DNA of 59,866 nucleotides, from positions 1 through 59,866 of the forward strand of contig NZ_JAGGPS010000044.1 of assembly GCF_018613725.1 (NCBI RefSeq). The letters run 5' to 3'. Below are positions 1 through 9,123 of the stretch, piece after piece. The notes beneath the pieces were generated by a model. That model had not been told where the DNA came from. It saw nothing but the letters and a program-made list of their open reading frames with translations, and searched no databases. A program made the translations under genes and the position numbers. Positions within the stretch are counted from its first letter, which is position 1; each line of letters opens with the position of its first letter. The DNA is from Hymenobacter sp. ISL-91 (GTDB lineage Bacteria; Bacteroidota; Bacteroidia; Cytophagales; Hymenobacteraceae).

Positions 1-242
1 ACCGCGCGGGGCCGGCAATGTGTTAGAGGAAAAATAAGGGTTTCCTCGACCGGTGGGGGGGGGGGGGGGGGGGGGGGGGGGGTCTTCCCGCCCCGCCGTT
101 TAGACTATTGCTGTGGGGGGGGCGGGAGGGGGGGGGGGGACACCCCCCCGCCCCTACACCGCCCGCCGCAACCTGAGTTTGCAAGTTCAGTAAGAGGGCG
201 CCTTAAGTAGCCCCAGTTTTCTGCAGCGCCGAAAATACAGCT
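1..242. other. Gene-free left edge with long G runs
   Basis: No credible coding region is visible. There is an uninterrupted run of 28 G at 55-82, an 8-G run at 115-122 and a 12-G run at 128-139, followed by a C-rich stretch. This composition is unlike the rest of the window. It could be a true homopolymer region, or a sequencing or assembly problem at a contig edge. Confidence 0.6.
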
Positions 243-887
243 CTACACTGCCAGTGCCAGCAGCGTCTCCCGGTCCAGCGTATGCGTACCGACAAAACGG
301 ATCAGCGTTGGCTCAACGCCCAGCCGGCGCAGAAAATCCTGCTGGTTCTGTAGATCATCGGTTTTGATGAACTCATCCTCGGTGCCGCATACCAGCGTAA
401 CGCGCAGGCCCTGCAGCAGGCGGGTAGCCACCGAGAAATCCATATCGGGGGGGAAGGCGCCGGCCCAGAGGATTAGCCGGGCCGGGCGGAATGGCGCGCG
501 GGCCAGCCAGCGGCTAATGGTGGCTGCTCCCTGCGAGAAGCCCAGCACTGTAACGGCCGCATCGGGGGCCACCCGAGGCAGAATAGTGGCTGCCAGTTGA
601 TTGAGGTAAGCCACATAATCGTCGATTTCGGCCAGCCGATTCTCTTTGGTCATCCAGGTGGCCCCTACCCGGCCGCCAGTGCCGTTGAGGTAAAAGCGCG
701 ACAATCCTTCGGGCGCGATAATGACCAAGTGCGGGTCGGCGGCCACCAGGTGGGCGAAATGTCGTACGAAATAGGCCGCCAGCTGTCCGTAGCCGTGCGC
801 TACAAACCACACCCGCCGCGTAGCCGCCGACAACTCGCCTAGTTGCTGATAGCGGGCCGTGCGTGCAACTGTAAGCAAGTGTTCCAT
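243..887 (-). CDS. Alpha/beta-hydrolase, phospholipase/carboxylesterase family
   Basis: A 214-residue cytoplasmic serine esterase of the small carboxylesterase/phospholipase type. The nucleophile elbow GFSQGAAT places the catalytic Ser near residue 118. Asp in CGTEDEF (about 171) and His in GTHTLD (about 202) complete the triad, and HGYG near residue 31 would form the oxyanion hole. The frame stays open 18 codons further upstream, but the ATG at 887 gives the usual family length, so I chose it. The gene stands alone, with cytidine deaminase downstream of its start region on the same strand (137 bp away). The substrate cannot be read from sequence; short acyl esters are typical for the family. 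Confidence 0.8.
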   Translation of the reverse strand: MEHLLTVARTARYQQLGELSAATRRVWFVAHGYGQLAAYFVRHFAHLVAADPHLVIIAPEGLSRFYLNGTGGRVGATWMTKENRLAEIDDYVAYLNQLAATILPRVAPDAAVTVLGFSQGAATISRWLARAPFRPARLILWAGAFPPDMDFSVATRLLQGLRVTLVCGTEDEFIKTDDLQNQQDFLRRLGVEPTLIRFVGTHTLDRETLLALAV

Positions 888-1023
888 AAAGCAATAAAGA
901 GCGAAACGGCGAGCTAGCACCCAGACAACCGGATGATGCACCCGATAGCCTTCCGGGCCGCCGATACTGCTTTCAGAGCCTTTGCAATAAGTGTTTTACC
1001 TGAAAAATCAACCTGCCAATGCC

Positions 1024-1518
1024 CTATTTCAACTTCGGCAGGTCGTCGGCACTGAAACCGAAGGGAAGCAGGGCGGAGAGGGAGGAGAAGCGGTAGATAG
1101 CGCCATCGGGGCCGGGTAGCAGCAACGGAATGGGCTGCTGCTGGCGCTGCTCGTACTCGGCCATTACCTGGCGGCAGGCTCCGCAGGGGTTGGCCGGCCC
1201 AAAGTTGCCACCGGCGGGGCGGGCAGCTACTGCCATGCCCACAATGCGGCGCTGGGGCTGCGAAACGGCCAGCCCGAACAGGGCAGTGCGCTCGGCGCAC
1301 AGGCCCGAAGGATAGGCCGCGTTTTCCTGATTGGACCCCCCGAATGTGGTGCCGTCATCGAGCAGTAGCGCCGCGCCTACCTGGAAGTGGGAGTAGGGAG
1401 AGTGGGAGGTGGCAGTGGCAGCCCGGGCAGCCTGCCAGGTGGCCGTTTCGGCAGGTGTCAGATCGGCTTCGGAGGCCAGTATGTCGGCCGTAATGGTCAG
1501 GGTGAGAGTGTGGGCCAT
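1024..1518 (-). CDS. cdd: Cytidine deaminase
   Basis: A 164-residue homotetramer-type cytidine deaminase (cytidine or deoxycytidine to uridine plus ammonia, pyrimidine salvage). The substrate motif NQENAAY lies near residues 63-69. The zinc site is CAE (Cys74, Glu76 as proton shuttle) plus PCGAC (Cys112 and Cys115). The start is the ATG at 1518; a TTG three codons upstream is less likely. Another pyrimidine deaminase, a yeast-type cytosine deaminase, lies at 9976-10410, so the window carries two salvage steps. The N-terminus is slightly longer than in Bacillus Cdd. No operon partner is evident. Confidence 0.93.
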   Translation of the reverse strand: MAHTLTLTITADILASEADLTPAETATWQAARAATATSHSPYSHFQVGAALLLDDGTTFGGSNQENAAYPSGLCAERTALFGLAVSQPQRRIVGMAVAARPAGGNFGPANPCGACRQVMAEYEQRQQQPIPLLLPGPDGAIYRFSSLSALLPFGFSADDLPKLK

Positions 1519-1680
1519 GCAGGGCAAAGGAGCGGGTGCCGCAAGTGGACCCGGGAAAGTGAAAAGGGGCGACTAATGTACGGTTTTTTGCGAGAATAGT
1601 CGAAAAATACGGCACTGAGTGATTTCAAACGCACTCAGTGCCCGTTTCCCTATCTTGCCGCCCCACCCAATCACCCACTT

Positions 1681-3045
1681 ATGGCGCGTATTCTGCTGCT
1701 GGGAGCCGGCCGTTCGGCTTCCTCGCTTATTAACTATCTGCTACACCACGCTCCCACTGAAGGCTGGCGGCTAACCATAGCCGACGTACAACCGGCTCAT
1801 TTGGCGCCGGTGCTGGCCGCGCACTCGGAGTATGCCCGGGCTGTGCCATTTGATGTGCATGATGAGAGTCGGCTGGAGGAGCTTGTAGCCGACGCCGACG
1901 TGGTGGTGTCGATGCTGCCGGCGTTGTTTCATGCCCCGGTGGCGCGGGCCTGCGTGCGGCACGGGCGGCACCTGGCTACGGCCAGCTACGTAAGCGACGA
2001 AATTCGGGCAATGGGGCCGGCAGCCGAGGCGGCGGGCGTTACGCTGCTCATGGAGTGCGGCCTCGACCCCGGCCTCGACCACATGTCGGCCATGCGCGTG
2101 CTTGCCGACATCCGGGCGCAGGGCGGCCGGGTTACCTCGTTCAAATCGTATTGTGGGGGACTGTTGGCCCCCGAGGCCGAGGCGGGCAACCCCTGGCGCT
2201 ATAAGTTTACCTGGAACCCGCGCAATGTGGTGCTGGCAGGGCAGGGCACGGCCAAATTCCTCGAGCAGGGCCGGCTGCGCTTCATTCCGTACCAGCAGCT
2301 TTTTACGCGCCTAGAAACGGTAATCGTACCCGGCTTCGGCGAGTTTGAGGGCTACGCCAACCGCGACTCGCTCAGCTACCGTGCCCCGTATGCGCTAGCC
2401 CATGTGCATACTATGCTACGCGGCACGCTACGCCGGCCGGGCTACTGCACCGCCTGGCACCAACTGGTACGCCTGGGCCTCACCGACGACAACGTGCAAC
2501 TGGGCAACCCCGCCAGCCTTACCTGGGCCGAACTGGTAGCCGCCTACCTGCCGTTGCCCACTACTGCTGGCCAGTTGCTGCCAGCCCGCGTGGCAGCGCA
2601 CCTAAACCTGATGCCCGACTCAGCGGAGATGCAGCAACTCGGCTGGCTGGGGCTGTTTGATGAGGTGCCGGTAGGCCAGGCCAATGCCACACCGGCCCAG
2701 CTGCTCGAAAAGCGGCTGACCGAAAAGTGGGCGCTGGCCCCCACCGACCATGACATGATTGTGATGCAGCACCAATTTGAGTATGAGCTGAACGGGCAGC
2801 TACACGGCCGCAACTCGTCGGTGGTGGTGCTGGGCGATGACGCGATGCACACAGCCATGGCCAAAACCGTGGGCCTGCCGCTGGGCATGGCCGTGCGGCG
2901 GCTGGCCACCGGGAAGCTGCTGCAGCGGGGGGGGGTTATCCCAACGTTGCCGGAACTCTACGAGCCAATCCTAGACGAGCTGGCCGCAGAGTATGGTATT
3001 GCTTTCGTGGAGGAAGAAGTGCGTGTTCCGGGCGCGCCACAATAA
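1681..3045 (+). CDS. Saccharopine dehydrogenase-family oxidoreductase
   Basis: A 454-residue protein with an N-terminal Rossmann fold (GAGRSASS near residues 8-15) and the long C-terminal domain of saccharopine reductase/LYS9-like enzymes, including FKSYCGGL near residue 155. Known members reduce or oxidise saccharopine or related amino-acid conjugates with NAD(P). The exact substrate here is not determined; lysine catabolism is the usual suggestion. A 9-G run at 2927-2935 lies in the coding sequence (around Arg-Gly-Gly-Val) and could be slippage-prone, but the frame is intact. It is followed 44 bp later by a membrane protein gene on the same strand. Confidence 0.8.
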   Translation: MARILLLGAGRSASSLINYLLHHAPTEGWRLTIADVQPAHLAPVLAAHSEYARAVPFDVHDESRLEELVADADVVVSMLPALFHAPVARACVRHGRHLATASYVSDEIRAMGPAAEAAGVTLLMECGLDPGLDHMSAMRVLADIRAQGGRVTSFKSYCGGLLAPEAEAGNPWRYKFTWNPRNVVLAGQGTAKFLEQGRLRFIPYQQLFTRLETVIVPGFGEFEGYANRDSLSYRAPYALAHVHTMLRGTLRRPGYCTAWHQLVRLGLTDDNVQLGNPASLTWAELVAAYLPLPTTAGQLLPARVAAHLNLMPDSAEMQQLGWLGLFDEVPVGQANATPAQLLEKRLTEKWALAPTDHDMIVMQHQFEYELNGQLHGRNSSVVVLGDDAMHTAMAKTVGLPLGMAVRRLATGKLLQRGGVIPTLPELYEPILDELAAEYGIAFVEEEVRVPGAPQ

Positions 3046-3089
3046 GCGCCCAGCGTCCGAGTTATAGCATCCGGACAAGCCAACTCGCT

Positions 3090-4037
3090 ATGCACTATTA
3101 CCTACGCCTGCGGGCCCGGCTGCTGGGCCGGCAGCTACGCGAACTAGGCTGGTGGCGGCTGCTGATGTTGGGGGCGCTACTGGGACTGGCGGCGGCCCGG
3201 GCGCTTTTCACGGCTGCCGCTCATCCTACACTGGCTTGGGTGGTGCCGCTGGTAGTGGTCCTGTTCGTGCTTAGCCTGCACCGCCGCCGCGCCGACTTAC
3301 CCTTTTTGCACCTTAGCGCGCCCGGGTTCCGGGTCTGGCTGGCGGCGGAATGCGCCCTGGGAAGCTTGCCGGTGGCGCTGGTGCTACTGGGTTGGGGCCG
3401 CGTTGGCCCGGCTTTGCTGACGGTAACTGGAGCAGCAATGGTTGCACTGGTACCGGCCGCGGCTCTGTCCGCCAGCCGGCAATGGCGGCCAACTTGGTAT
3501 CGGAGCGTGGCCTTTGAGTGGGTGAGTGTGGGCCGCCGGCCGGTTCTGGGGCTGGCGTGGCTGGTGCTGCTGGCGGTAGCCATCGTCACCCGCGCCAGTA
3601 GCACCGGCCCTGCGCTGGCCGTGTTGGCCTGGCTGCTGCTCACGCTTGATACCTATGGCCCGGCCGAGCCCTGGAGTTGGTTGCTGCCCGCTATGCGCAC
3701 ACCGGGCGCCTGGTTGCGGCAGCGGCTAGGCTGGGGGCTGCTGTATTTCGGCCTTACAGTGGCTCCGCTAGCAGCCGTACTGGCCAACGGTCCGGCCGGG
3801 GTAGCCGGTACGGGGCTGGCGTTGGGCTGGTGCGCCGCCGTGCTAACGATGGTTGTGCTGGCCAAATACGCCTTTTATCCGCACGCCACGCTGGGCCGCC
3901 TCACGCAGGTCGGGGCTGTGGTGGTGGGGATGTCGGTGCTGGGCAGCAACCCGGCCTATCTGGCGCTGCTGCTGGCCTGCTTTCTGGGCCTGCTGCTGAA
4001 AAGCCGGAGCCGATTGGAGCAGTACCGACAGGAATAA
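3090..4037 (+). CDS. Polytopic membrane protein, probable ABC permease partner
   Basis: A 315-residue, very hydrophobic protein with roughly nine or ten predicted membrane segments and Arg-rich loops (HRRRADLP near residue 65; KSRSRLEQ at the C-terminus). I recognise no named family. The gene lies 63 bp upstream of an ABC ATPase gene on the same strand with no terminator between them, so it probably provides the membrane part of that transporter. This is inference from context. The cargo is unknown. The spacer contains a diverged copy of the TGACAACTGACAAC-type repeat. Confidence 0.65.
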   Translation: MHYYLRLRARLLGRQLRELGWWRLLMLGALLGLAAARALFTAAAHPTLAWVVPLVVVLFVLSLHRRRADLPFLHLSAPGFRVWLAAECALGSLPVALVLLGWGRVGPALLTVTGAAMVALVPAAALSASRQWRPTWYRSVAFEWVSVGRRPVLGLAWLVLLAVAIVTRASSTGPALAVLAWLLLTLDTYGPAEPWSWLLPAMRTPGAWLRQRLGWGLLYFGLTVAPLAAVLANGPAGVAGTGLALGWCAAVLTMVVLAKYAFYPHATLGRLTQVGAVVVGMSVLGSNPAYLALLLACFLGLLLKSRSRLEQYRQE

Positions 4038-4063
4038 GATTGTCAGAAGAAGGGTTCCTCTGG

Positions 4064-4088
4064 CAACTCACAACCGGCAATAGACAAT
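4064..4088. repeat. Diverged TGACAAC-type repeat arm
   Basis: The segment matches about 21 of 25 positions of the arm found inside the addB-like gene at 12001-12029 (reverse complement). It lies in the spacer between the membrane protein and the ABC ATPase genes. A short GTCAG-containing piece at 4041-4045 may be what remains of the opposite arm. Confidence 0.5.
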
Positions 4089-4100
4089 TCAGTACAAAAT

Positions 4101-4802
4101 ATGATAGCAATCGAAGGACTGGGTAAGGCGTTCGGCACGCATACCGTGTTGCACCACATCGACCTAGAACTGCGGCCGGGCACGCTGCACGGGCTGGTGG
4201 GGGCCAACGGGGCGGGCAAAACCACGCTGTTACACTGCCTCTACGGCCTACACGCCGACTACCGCGGAGCGGTGCGCGAAACCGGCGGTCGGCCCATCCG
4301 CCAATGCACCGGCCTGCTGCCCTATGAGCCCTATTTCTACCCGCGCATCACTGGCCGCGAGTACGTGGAGTTCTGCCTGCAGGCCCGCGGCTGGCCGGTG
4401 CCCAGCCTCGCGGCCTGGAACGAGTTGCTGGAGTTACCCCTCGATCAGTACGCAGAAGACTACTCGGCTGGCATGAAGAAGAAGCTCGCTTTGCTGGCGT
4501 TGCTGGTCCAGGATTTCCGCTACCTCGTGCTCGACGAACCCTTCAACGGACTCGACCTGAGCGCCAACCTGCTGCTCATGGAAGTGCTGCGCCGCCTACG
4601 CCAGCAGGGCACCGGTATCCTGCTGACCTCGCACCTGCTAGGCTCCCTCACCGAACTGTGCGACGAAATTACGGTGCTGGCCGAGGGCCGGGTGCTGCGC
4701 CATTATCCTGCCACCGACTTCGCCCGCCTGCCCACCGACTTGCTGGGCCAGTTGCATCAGCAGAAGCTGGCAGCACTAACGTCCCTGCTGCCACTCATCT
4801 AA
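4101..4802 (+). CDS. ABC transporter ATP-binding protein
   Basis: A 233-residue ATPase subunit. Walker A is GANGAGKTTL (near residues 33-42), the signature is YSAGMKKKLAL (near 122), and Walker B with D-loop is YLVLDEPFNGLDLS (near 140), followed by the H-loop His in LLTSHLLG. The single domain and short length fit ABC-2 type exporters or non-classical systems whose membrane partner is encoded just upstream. The C-terminal codons form one arm of a perfect 15-bp inverted repeat that probably ends transcription. The substrate is unknown. Confidence 0.9.
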   Translation: MIAIEGLGKAFGTHTVLHHIDLELRPGTLHGLVGANGAGKTTLLHCLYGLHADYRGAVRETGGRPIRQCTGLLPYEPYFYPRITGREYVEFCLQARGWPVPSLAAWNELLELPLDQYAEDYSAGMKKKLALLALLVQDFRYLVLDEPFNGLDLSANLLLMEVLRRLRQQGTGILLTSHLLGSLTELCDEITVLAEGRVLRHYPATDFARLPTDLLGQLHQQKLAALTSLLPLI

Positions 4803-4819
4803 GCCAGCAGGGACGTTAG
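4776..4819. terminator. 15-bp inverted repeat at convergent gene ends
   Basis: Perfect 15-bp arms at 4776-4790 and 4805-4819 with a 14-nt loop. The left arm lies within the last codons of the ABC ATPase gene. No U tract follows on either strand, so it may be a weak or factor-assisted terminator. It separates this gene from the convergent tRNA methyltransferase gene. Confidence 0.5.
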
Positions 4820-4846
4820 GGCGTCGAGTCTAACGCTCCTATAATC

Positions 4847-5569
4847 CTATAGCGCCAAATAAAACGGACCCAGCCGCCCCCGAAGCCAGGACATATAGGC
4901 TTCGGAGTCCGGCTCGTGCAGCGGTAAATCCTGCTCCTGCACCGCCGTAGGCTGTCGGCTGAATTCCATGATATGGCGCAGCGGCTTGCTGGTGGCGCGG
5001 TGTCGAAGCACCAGCCGGGTTGTCGGAAACAGGCCTGTAGCGGCGGCCTCGCGCTCAAATTCCTGCATTTCGGGCGGCGGCAGCAGCACTGTAAGGCGAC
5101 CGGTGGGTGTCAGGAAGTCGGCGGCGAAGCGGGTCAGCTCGGCGAAGCTCAGCGTGTCGGTGGCGGCGTGGCGGGCGGTGGTGCGCCGGGCGTCGGGCGA
5201 GCGGAGGGCGCGGCGAAAAAAGGGCGGGTTGCAGATGATGTGGTCGAAGGGCCGGGGGCGGGCGGTGGCCAGTTGGGCCAGCGGCTGCGCGTGCAGGTGC
5301 AGCCGCGCCGCCCAAGGGCTGGCCGCGAAGTTGGCGGCGGCCTGTGCTGCTGCTGCTTCATCCAGCTCCACGGCTTCGATGGTAGCCGTGGGGTTGCGCT
5401 GGGCGGCCATCAGGGCCAGCAGGCCGGTACCGGTGCCAATGTCGAGTATCCGCGCTGCCCCTTCCACAGCAGCCACGGCGCCCAGCACGCAGGCGTCGGT
5501 GCAGACCTTCATGGCGCAGGCTGCCTGCTCGATGCGGAACTGTTTGAACTGGAAGTAGGAGTTAGCCAT
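4847..5569 (-). CDS. trmN6: tRNA1(Val) (adenine(37)-N6)-methyltransferase
   Basis: A 240-residue SAM-dependent methyltransferase of the YfiC/TrmN6 type, which methylates N6 of A37 in tRNA1(Val). The opening FQFKQFRIEQ...AMKVCTDACVLG is characteristic. The SAM-binding motif is DIGTGTGLLALM (near residues 43-54), and the catalytic motif is NPPFF (near 118), as expected for amino-group methylation. It ends convergently with the ABC ATPase gene. The start is the ATG at 5569; family length is normal. Confidence 0.88.
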   Translation of the reverse strand: MANSYFQFKQFRIEQAACAMKVCTDACVLGAVAAVEGAARILDIGTGTGLLALMAAQRNPTATIEAVELDEAAAAQAAANFAASPWAARLHLHAQPLAQLATARPRPFDHIICNPPFFRRALRSPDARRTTARHAATDTLSFAELTRFAADFLTPTGRLTVLLPPPEMQEFEREAAATGLFPTTRLVLRHRATSKPLRHIMEFSRQPTAVQEQDLPLHEPDSEAYMSWLRGRLGPFYLAL

Positions 5570-5604
5570 TTTGGGGTTGCCAGTTATGACTTGCCAGAGA
5601 AATT

Positions 5605-5642
5605 GTCATTCTGAGCGCAGCGGAGCGAAGTCGCAGAATGAC
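5605..5642. repeat. Small GTCATTCTG-type palindromic repeat
   Basis: The inverted arms GTCATTCTG (5605-5613) and CAGAATGAC (5634-5642) enclose a GAGCGCAGCGGAGCGAAG core. The same core appears in the larger palindromes at 16216-16312 and 31782-31882, so this is a small member of a dispersed repeat family. It lies between trmN6 and rnhA. Confidence 0.7.
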
Positions 5643-5658
5643 GTTCTTATCCTAATCC

Positions 5659-6114
5659 CTACCCAAGCGCCTCGTAGCCCGCGTCAATCAGCAGAGGGCC
5701 GCGGGTGGCGCTGCGCACGGCCAGCTGGTCGCACCGCTCGTTTTCGGGGTGGCCGTTGTGGCCCCGCACCCAGCGGAACTGTACCGTGCGCTGCTTGTAT
5801 ATTTTGATGAAGCGCCGCCACAGGTCTTCGTTAGCTTTCTTACCAAAATCGGCTTTGTTGGCCCAGCCGAACACCCACTTTTTCTCCACCGCATCTACCA
5901 CGTAACGCGAATCCGTAACGACCATAATAGGCAGTTCGGGCCGGTTAATGGCTTCCAGGCCCACAATCACGGCCAGCAGCTCCATGCGGTTGTTGGTCGT
6001 CAGGCGGAAGCCCTCGGTAAGCTCCTTCTCGTGGGTGCCAAAGCGCAGAATGGCGCCGTAGCCGCCCGGCCCGGGGTTGCCCCGCGAGGAGCCATCGGTG
6101 AACAGGTAAATCAA
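5659..6114 (-). CDS. rnhA: Ribonuclease HI
   Basis: Cleaves the RNA strand of RNA-DNA hybrids. The conserved FTDGSSRGNPGPGGYGAIL carries the first catalytic Asp. MELLAVIVGLEA carries the Glu, VTDSRYVVDA the second Asp, and the WVRGHNGHPENERCD region the His and last Asp. I chose a TTG start at 6114, which gives about 151 residues and the usual opening (M-I-Y-L-F-T-D-G), matching E. coli RNase HI in size. A GTG at 6168 would add 18 residues that look non-conserved. No Shine-Dalgarno decides between them. Confidence 0.9.
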   Translation of the reverse strand: MIYLFTDGSSRGNPGPGGYGAILRFGTHEKELTEGFRLTTNNRMELLAVIVGLEAINRPELPIMVVTDSRYVVDAVEKKWVFGWANKADFGKKANEDLWRRFIKIYKQRTVQFRWVRGHNGHPENERCDQLAVRSATRGPLLIDAGYEALG

Positions 6115-6267
6115 GAGTAATGTGCGAAATGTGAGAAATGGGGCTTGAATGTGCAGAACGTGCCGCACAGGCGCGAAGAAAGGGCCCGCAAATTACAGTA
6201 AGATGACGCGCCAAGTTTCAACACTTCTCATTTTCTGCACTCCAGCCACATTTTAGCCATATGTCCG

Positions 6268-8067
6268 TCACATTCCTTGCTCTCCGCTGTCTTTCAGCAG
6301 CTGGCGGCGGTAGTTGGCCAGGATGGTGGATTTGAGCAGGAACCCCAGGTATCGGTCGTCGGCGTCGAGCACGGGTAGGGCCCAGGCATCGAGCTGCTCC
6401 ATGCAGCGCAGCGTGTCGAGCAGCGTATCATCGGGGCGAACAATGGCCAGCGGCTCGTCCATCAGGTCGCGTACGCGGGTAGTGGTGTAGTGGGCGTCGT
6501 CGAAGAGGGCGTGGCGAACGGCATCGAGACTAACCACCCCCAGCAGCCGGCCTCCGTCGTCATAATCGACCACCGGAAACAGGTTGCGCGACGTGTTGCG
6601 GAAAGTCTGTACCAGTTCGCCCAGCGTGTCGTCGGGCCGTACGGGTTGGAAATCGGTTTGCAGCAGGCTTGTCACGTCGAGTAGGGCCAGCAGGCCCCGG
6701 TCGCGGTCATGGTTCACGTACACGCCCTTTTGCACCAGCTTGCGGGTGTACACCGAGTACGGCTCGAAGTAGCGCGTAATCAGGTAGGAGCCCGAGGTAA
6801 CGAGCATCAGCGGCACAAACAGGGCATAGCCGCCGGTTATTTCGGCAATCAGGAAGATGGCCGTGAGGGGGGCGTGCACCACCCCGGCCAGGGTGCCAGC
6901 CATGCCCAGCACAATAAAGTGTACTTCTGAAATCGGGTACAGACCGCTTAAATTGATGAGGCGCGCGAAAATGAAGCCGCACAGCGCCCCGGCAAACAGC
7001 GACGAGCCAAACATGCCGCCATTGCCGCCCGAACCAATGGTAATGGTGGTGGCCACCACCTTCAGCAGCATACTGCCCGCGGCCACCAGCAGCACCAGCC
7101 AGGCACTCTGGTCTTTGAACACATCGAAGAGCGAGCCATTTACGAGCTGCTCGGAGTGGCCTCCCAGCAACTGCTGCACGCTGTTGTAGCCTTCGCCATA
7201 AAGCGGTGGAAACAGGAAAACCAGCCCGCCCAGCGCCAGCCCGCCGAACACCACCTTCCAGAAAACGCCGGGGTAGTGGGCAAACTGCCGGTCGGCCCAG
7301 AAATACACCCGGATCATATACACCGAAAGCAGGGCCGTAAACAAGGCCAGCATCAGGTACAGCGGCACGGCATCGACGGGCCAGCTGGTGGTGATGAGCA
7401 CGAAGGGCTGGCCCGCGTACAGGGCCTTCGACACCACGGTGGCCGTGGCCGAGGAGATGAGCAGCGGCACGAAATACGCCGCCGACAGCTCGGAGAGCAA
7501 CACCTCAACGGCGAACAGTACCCCCGCAATGGGCGAGTTGAAGATGGCCGCAATGCCGCCCGCCGCGCCACAGGCCGTGAGCAGGCGCCGCTGCCTCCGC
7601 CCGATGCGCAGCACCCGCGAGGCGTTGGAGCCAATGGCCGCGCCGGTAACCGAAATGGGTGCCTCCAAACCCGCCGACCCACCGAATGAAACCGTGAGGA
7701 ACGACGACACAAGCTGCGAGTACAGCTTGCTGCGCGGCACGATGCTGCCCTGGCGGGCCACGTTGTATATCACCGGCCCGATGCCCCGGCCCAGGTCGCC
7801 GCCCAGGAAATAGCGCGTAAACAGCACCGTAAGGGCAATGCCGATAATAGGGTACAAGGAGCTGCTGAACACCTGATACTGCGGGGCAACCCAGGCATTG
7901 AGCAGCCCCTGCGTGTCGTGTACCAGGGTTTTGAGCACTACCGCCGCCAGCCCCGCCAGCACGCCAATCAGAATGCTCACCAGAATCAGGTAGGCCCGGT
8001 CGCTGATGTGGCGTACGCGCCACAGGAGCAGCGGCAGCAACAGCCGATGAATGGAGTTCTGGGACAT
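6268..8067 (-). CDS. ClC-family chloride channel/antiporter with CBS domains
   Basis: A 599-residue integral membrane protein. The ClC motif GGSAGLEAPI is present, with the gating Glu near residue 135. The GSGGNGGMFGSSLF segment and an extended hydrophobic core (about residues 20-430) complete the channel. The C-terminus carries two CBS domains (about 440-590) that usually sense adenine nucleotides. Members either conduct chloride or exchange it for protons. Which of these applies cannot be decided here. The start is the ATG at 8067; a TTG 18 nt upstream is also open. Confidence 0.9.
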   Translation of the reverse strand: MSQNSIHRLLLPLLLWRVRHISDRAYLILVSILIGVLAGLAAVVLKTLVHDTQGLLNAWVAPQYQVFSSSLYPIIGIALTVLFTRYFLGGDLGRGIGPVIYNVARQGSIVPRSKLYSQLVSSFLTVSFGGSAGLEAPISVTGAAIGSNASRVLRIGRRQRRLLTACGAAGGIAAIFNSPIAGVLFAVEVLLSELSAAYFVPLLISSATATVVSKALYAGQPFVLITTSWPVDAVPLYLMLALFTALLSVYMIRVYFWADRQFAHYPGVFWKVVFGGLALGGLVFLFPPLYGEGYNSVQQLLGGHSEQLVNGSLFDVFKDQSAWLVLLVAAGSMLLKVVATTITIGSGGNGGMFGSSLFAGALCGFIFARLINLSGLYPISEVHFIVLGMAGTLAGVVHAPLTAIFLIAEITGGYALFVPLMLVTSGSYLITRYFEPYSVYTRKLVQKGVYVNHDRDRGLLALLDVTSLLQTDFQPVRPDDTLGELVQTFRNTSRNLFPVVDYDDGGRLLGVVSLDAVRHALFDDAHYTTTRVRDLMDEPLAIVRPDDTLLDTLRCMEQLDAWALPVLDADDRYLGFLLKSTILANYRRQLLKDSGEQGM

Positions 8068-8158
8068 AGGCAGCGAGGGCCGCAAAAAAGGCCCGGCAGG
8101 CAGGATTCTGCAACCTAACGAAAAGCGCGCTCGGTTCGCCTATTTTGCCCCAAGTATG

Positions 8159-8983
8159 TTAGCCTGTCAGCGCCGGCACGCTCAGGCCGGCTCCTACCAG
8201 CTCCTGCTTTACCTGCTGCATCAGGCGGCTTTTAAGCTGCAGCACGCCCCGGCGGTAGTCGTTCGAGTCGCCCCAGAAATACACCCGCAGGTCGACGGTC
8301 GTAGCAGATGCCTTTTCCAGGTTCACGTAGGGTGATTTGGCGCCGGTCTGTACCTCGGGCACGGTTTGCAGGTAGTCGAGGATAATGCCCGTGGCCACGG
8401 CCGGCGTATCGGTAGGCGCCAGCTCCACGGTCAGCAAAAAGTCCATGCGCAGGTCGCCGTCGCGGGTGTAGTTGGTAAGGGGCTCCTTGAGGACCATGGA
8501 GTTGGGCAGGAAAATGTGCTTGCCATCGAAGGTGCGAACCAGCGTGGTGCGCAGGTTGAGGGCCACCACATGGCCCACCAAATCCTTTATCTGTACCGTA
8601 TCATCAATATGAAACGGCCGGTTGAAAGCCAGAATGACGCCGGCCAGGAAGTTCTCGGCAATATCTTTGAACGCGAAGCCCACAATGAAGGCCGACACGC
8701 CCGCCGCGCCCAGCAGACTACCCACCACGCCCGTGAAACCGAGTACATTCAGGGCTACCAGCAGCGCAATCAGGCCCAGCACCCACTTGCTTATCTGGGT
8801 CAGGAAATCGGCCAGCAGCGGGTCGGCGGAGCGGCGGTGCAGGCGGCGGCTGAGCAGCGCGCTAAGCCGGCCGGCCACGAACAGGCCCACCGCCAGCAGT
8901 ACCAGCGCAATCAGCAACTTGGGTAGTACAAACAGAAACTGCTCCCAATAGGCAAGCAGGATGTGGTGGAAGTCGGTGGTCAT
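8159..8983 (-). CDS. Small-conductance mechanosensitive channel (MscS family)
   Basis: A 274-residue inner-membrane channel that releases solutes on hypo-osmotic shock. There are three hydrophobic segments in residues 1-110, then the pore helix GVVGSLLGAAGVSAFIVGFA and the MscS beta domain with FNRPFHIDDTVQI, followed by the alpha/beta cytoplasmic part. The frame remains open 74 codons further upstream, but that part is Pro/Arg-rich and non-conserved, so the ATG at 8983 is preferred. It follows the ClC gene on the same strand; both are ion-flux proteins. Confidence 0.92.
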   Translation of the reverse strand: MTTDFHHILLAYWEQFLFVLPKLLIALVLLAVGLFVAGRLSALLSRRLHRRSADPLLADFLTQISKWVLGLIALLVALNVLGFTGVVGSLLGAAGVSAFIVGFAFKDIAENFLAGVILAFNRPFHIDDTVQIKDLVGHVVALNLRTTLVRTFDGKHIFLPNSMVLKEPLTNYTRDGDLRMDFLLTVELAPTDTPAVATGIILDYLQTVPEVQTGAKSPYVNLEKASATTVDLRVYFWGDSNDYRRGVLQLKSRLMQQVKQELVGAGLSVPALTG

Positions 8984-9123
8984 AACGATAAGAAGCTGTG
9001 AACCGGAAGCCCAAAACAGACATAAGCCGGCAGTGGCCGAAGGCAACGGAAGGCCCCGTTGGCGAGGTGCCAGCGGGGCCTGAATACGCTCTATACGGGC
9101 AAGCGGGCCGGCGGGGTGCGGGG

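Noticed and set aside
2927..2935. Phase-variable switch at the 9-G run in the saccharopine dehydrogenase-like gene
   Set aside because: The frame is intact and the run is modest for a 60% GC genome. Nothing shows variation.
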